From assembly GCA_014523525.1 (NCBI GenBank), contig JAATVL010000017.1, forward strand, positions 1 through 6,335: DNA of 6,335 nucleotides, written 5' to 3'. The notes beneath the pieces were generated by a model. That model did not search any database, was not told where the DNA came from, and saw only the letters and a list, made by a program, of their open reading frames with translations. Below are positions 5,187 to 6,335 of the stretch, one piece after another. The position numbers and the translations under genes are program-made. Source of the stretch: Nitrososphaerales archaeon TH703 (lineage in GTDB: Archaea; Thermoproteota; Nitrososphaeria; Nitrososphaerales; Nitrososphaeraceae). Positions within the stretch are counted from its first letter, which is position 1; each line of letters opens with the position of its first letter.

Positions 5187-5402
5187 ATGATACAAAATAC
5201 TAAATACTTAAATAACTTAGTTGATAAGTGTCGAGAAGAACGTGATATAGGACAGCGAGTTGCAATTTTAGAATCCATAAATTGTTTATTGCCTGCAGAA
5301 ACAAAGACAAGGATCCCCTCGTTTATTACAAATAGTTGCATAGATAACATATTGAGTACTATAGAAGTAAGTTTATCACCGCCGATATACAATCTGTTGT
5401 AA
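5187..5402 (+). CDS. Small helical hypothetical protein (71 aa)
   Basis: The family is not recognised with certainty. The protein looks like a compact all-helical domain: helix one KYLNNLVDKCREERDIG (6-22), helix two QRVAILESINCLL (23-35), a PAETKTRIPSF linker, and a last helix CIDNILSTIEVSL (51-63). Regular heptad-like spacing of Leu/Ile and alternating charge argue that this strand codes, not the opposite one, whose frame reads as a hydrophobic shadow. GTG 5178 is an alternative start three codons upstream; ATG is preferred by default since neither has an SD or a TATA at the leaderless distance. It converges with the gene ending at 5485. No metal ligands, signal peptide or membrane span are seen. 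Confidence 0.55.
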   Translation: MIQNTKYLNNLVDKCREERDIGQRVAILESINCLLPAETKTRIPSFITNSCIDNILSTIEVSLSPPIYNLL

Positions 5403-5460
5403 CAGGTCAATGCACGTGACGTTCGAAAAATAAGACGCTACTCGACCTGAATCCTGTTGA

Positions 5461-5479
5461 CATTTGAACATGTCAAATG
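5461..5479. terminator. Hairpin between convergent genes, possible bidirectional terminator
   Basis: CATTTGA (5461-5467) and TCAAATG (5473-5479) form a perfect 7-bp stem with a 5-base loop, placed in the 82-bp gap between stops at 5402 (plus) and 5485 (minus). No T-run follows directly on either strand. A minus-strand TTATTTTTCG (5423-5432) lies further on and may be the real stop signal for the gene at 5485. Confidence 0.3.
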
Positions 5480-5484
5480 ATTTA

Positions 5485-5808
5485 TTATCTGGTAACACTA
5501 TAATTCCAATTATTGAATAACTGTGGTGTTTCGCTATAAAATGATTGTATTTCATCCAATCTTTTCATAGAACCTTCACAAGACCGGACATCATGGTAAG
5601 ACGACTCAGTTCTTACTAATTGCAAAAATGTAAAGACTTCTTTGTTCGTAACCCCGTGCTTTACATCATATTCAACCCTTTTACGTACTCTGCCTATTTT
5701 CCCATACTTGTTATTCAGTCTTATTTCCCACCGCGTTGCATTTTCAGATAATCCTTTTACGAATCTAACGAGTGTCTGTTCCATATGTTTAACATGCCAT
5801 TCCCTCAT
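5485..5808 (-). CDS. Basic hypothetical protein (107 aa)
   Basis: I do not recognise a family. The protein is basic, with an N-terminal helix (EWHVKHMEQTLVRFVKGLSE, 3-22), a central Arg/Lys-rich segment RLNNKYGKIGRVRKRVEYDV (30-49) that could contact nucleic acid, a second helix TNKEVFTFLQLVRTE (54-68), and a Trp/Tyr-containing tail. It has one cysteine, no signal peptide and no membrane span. ATG 5808 is taken as the start by codon preference; an in-frame TTG at 5829 would add seven residues and lies about 7 bases after the start point predicted by the TATA box at 5858-5866, so it is a real alternative. It is convergent with the 71-aa helical gene and has a long empty region upstream. Nucleic-acid binding is an inference from charge alone. 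Confidence 0.65.
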   Translation of the reverse strand: MREWHVKHMEQTLVRFVKGLSENATRWEIRLNNKYGKIGRVRKRVEYDVKHGVTNKEVFTFLQLVRTESSYHDVRSCEGSMKRLDEIQSFYSETPQLFNNWNYSVTR

Positions 5809-5857
5809 TGGGAAACTATTCTGTTTCAAGTAATTCAGGGTACTATACTATGATACC

Positions 5858-5866
5858 TTATATAAT
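5858..5866 (-). promoter_or_regulatory. TATA box upstream of the 107-aa gene
   Basis: The minus-strand sequence ATTATATAA predicts transcription from about 5836, leaving a leader of about 7 bases to TTG 5829 or 28 bases to ATG 5808. A weaker TATA-like TAGTATAG lies closer (around 5842-5849). Confidence 0.4.
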
Positions 5867-6121
5867 GTAGCGTATCCTAATTACTGAAAATTATCTCTAG
5901 TCGCAGAATTGTGTATCCGTAATTACTTGACTTAATATTGTAATATTGTATTTGAAGTGATAAAGTTATTAACTGTATTAGAATCTAGCAATTCTTTCGA
6001 TTAAATCAGAATCTGATATATTCAAAGTGTTACTTCTGAGAACATTTAGTCAACCTCATTAGAGTTGACAATAAATCTACGAATTTTAACAGACCTTCGT
6101 ATATTGAAGATAAGTATGGGA
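5867..6121. other. Gene-free AT-rich spacer with small symmetric elements
   Basis: With the adjoining promoter region this makes about 310 bases without a supported gene. It holds a 13-base palindrome ATCAGAATCTGAT (6005-6017), an inverted repeat GTCAAC/GTTGAC with a 9-base spacer (6049-6054 and 6064-6069), and a tandem AATATTGT pair (5934-5949). No frame longer than about ten codons from an ATG was found on either strand. An sRNA is possible but nothing positive supports one. Confidence 0.5.
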
Positions 6122-6313
6122 TTATTGTAATTCTTGTCGAGTATTGATTTTACCTTTGGTCTTAGTCATAGTCATACGTTGAGGAAAGTAAGTGATTCCA
6201 TGATCTAACTTTAGGTGGCTGAGGAATGCGATCCCGTTATTTACAGTATCTTTAACTATTAAGTTTCTTCCACATTCGCTACATCGAATTATGTGCTCAT
6301 CCGAAAGTATCAT
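6122..6313 (-). CDS. Small C2H2-like zinc-finger protein (63 aa)
   Basis: The N-terminal half is a C2H2-type finger: Cys11-x-x-Cys14 in IRCSECGRNL, then His33 and His38 in FLSHLKLDHG, with a hydrophobic residue three before His33 as in classical fingers. The gap between the Cys and His pairs is 18 residues, longer than the usual 12 or so, with VKDTVNNG forming the extra loop. The tail from about 45 (QRMTMTKTKGKINTRQ) is basic and probably flexible, which could aid nucleic-acid contact. Such small single-finger proteins are frequent in ammonia-oxidising archaea, mostly unstudied. ATG 6313 is the only good start. A TATA-like ATATATG at 6321-6328 is too close (about 12 bp) to fit a leaderless start there, so the promoter probably lies past the window end. 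Confidence 0.7.
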   Translation of the reverse strand: MILSDEHIIRCSECGRNLIVKDTVNNGIAFLSHLKLDHGITYFPQRMTMTKTKGKINTRQELQ

Positions 6314-6335
6314 ACATTATCATATATTGCGAGCC

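Noticed and set aside
5159..5410. Minus-strand frame of 83 codons
   Set aside because: Mirrors the plus-strand helical protein; its composition looks like a hydrophobic shadow and lacks a promoter at the expected distance.
5642..5833. Plus-strand frame of 63 codons
   Set aside because: Opposite the 107-aa basic protein; rich in Ser, Leu, Phe and Thr as expected from an antisense reading of a charged protein.

Overview
The window looks like chromosomal DNA of an ammonia-oxidising archaeon (Nitrososphaeria/Thaumarchaeota), probably a soil type near Nitrososphaera or Nitrosocosmicus. This is an inference from several things. The DNA is AT-rich. At 1-407 there is a secreted CHRD-domain protein whose signal peptide ends in a TYAQ-like motif common in these archaea. 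There are many very small CxxC-type zinc-binding proteins. TATA-like boxes lie about 23-28 bp upstream of several start codons, as in leaderless archaeal transcription. No rRNA, tRNA, CRISPR array, insertion sequence or attachment site was seen.

Layout. At 1-407 (minus) is the 5' part of the CHRD protein, cut by the window edge. At 517-736 (minus) is a small membrane protein broken by a one-base frameshift. At 765-1443 (plus) there are three consecutive small Cys-rich proteins of 94, 36 and 81 aa, followed by a T-rich terminator. At 1679-1981 (minus) is a charged 100-aa protein of unknown function. At 2246-2564 (minus) are two short overlapping reading frames, the second with a Shine-Dalgarno sequence. 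At 2725-2835 (plus) is a 36-aa double-CxxC protein. At 3002-3647 (minus) is a multiply frameshifted remnant of a radical SAM-type protein with a Cys-rich C-terminal domain. It lies directly downstream of an intact GT-B glycosyltransferase at 3650-4843 (minus). A short helical protein at 5187-5402 (plus) converges on an unknown 107-aa basic protein at 5485-5808 (minus). A C2H2-like zinc-finger protein at 6122-6313 (minus) closes the window.

How it fits together. Only the glycosyltransferase and the CHRD protein can be given a family with confidence. The glycosyltransferase and the radical SAM remnant are co-oriented with almost no gap, which suggests a former two-gene operon for cell-surface glycan or lipid modification whose second gene has decayed. 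The rest is a gene-sparse accessory region with broken genes, many orphan micro-proteins and long AT-rich spacers. The small metal-binding proteins at 765, 1082, 1198, 2725 and 6313 are the most noteworthy recurring theme. Whether they act together cannot be told from sequence alone.
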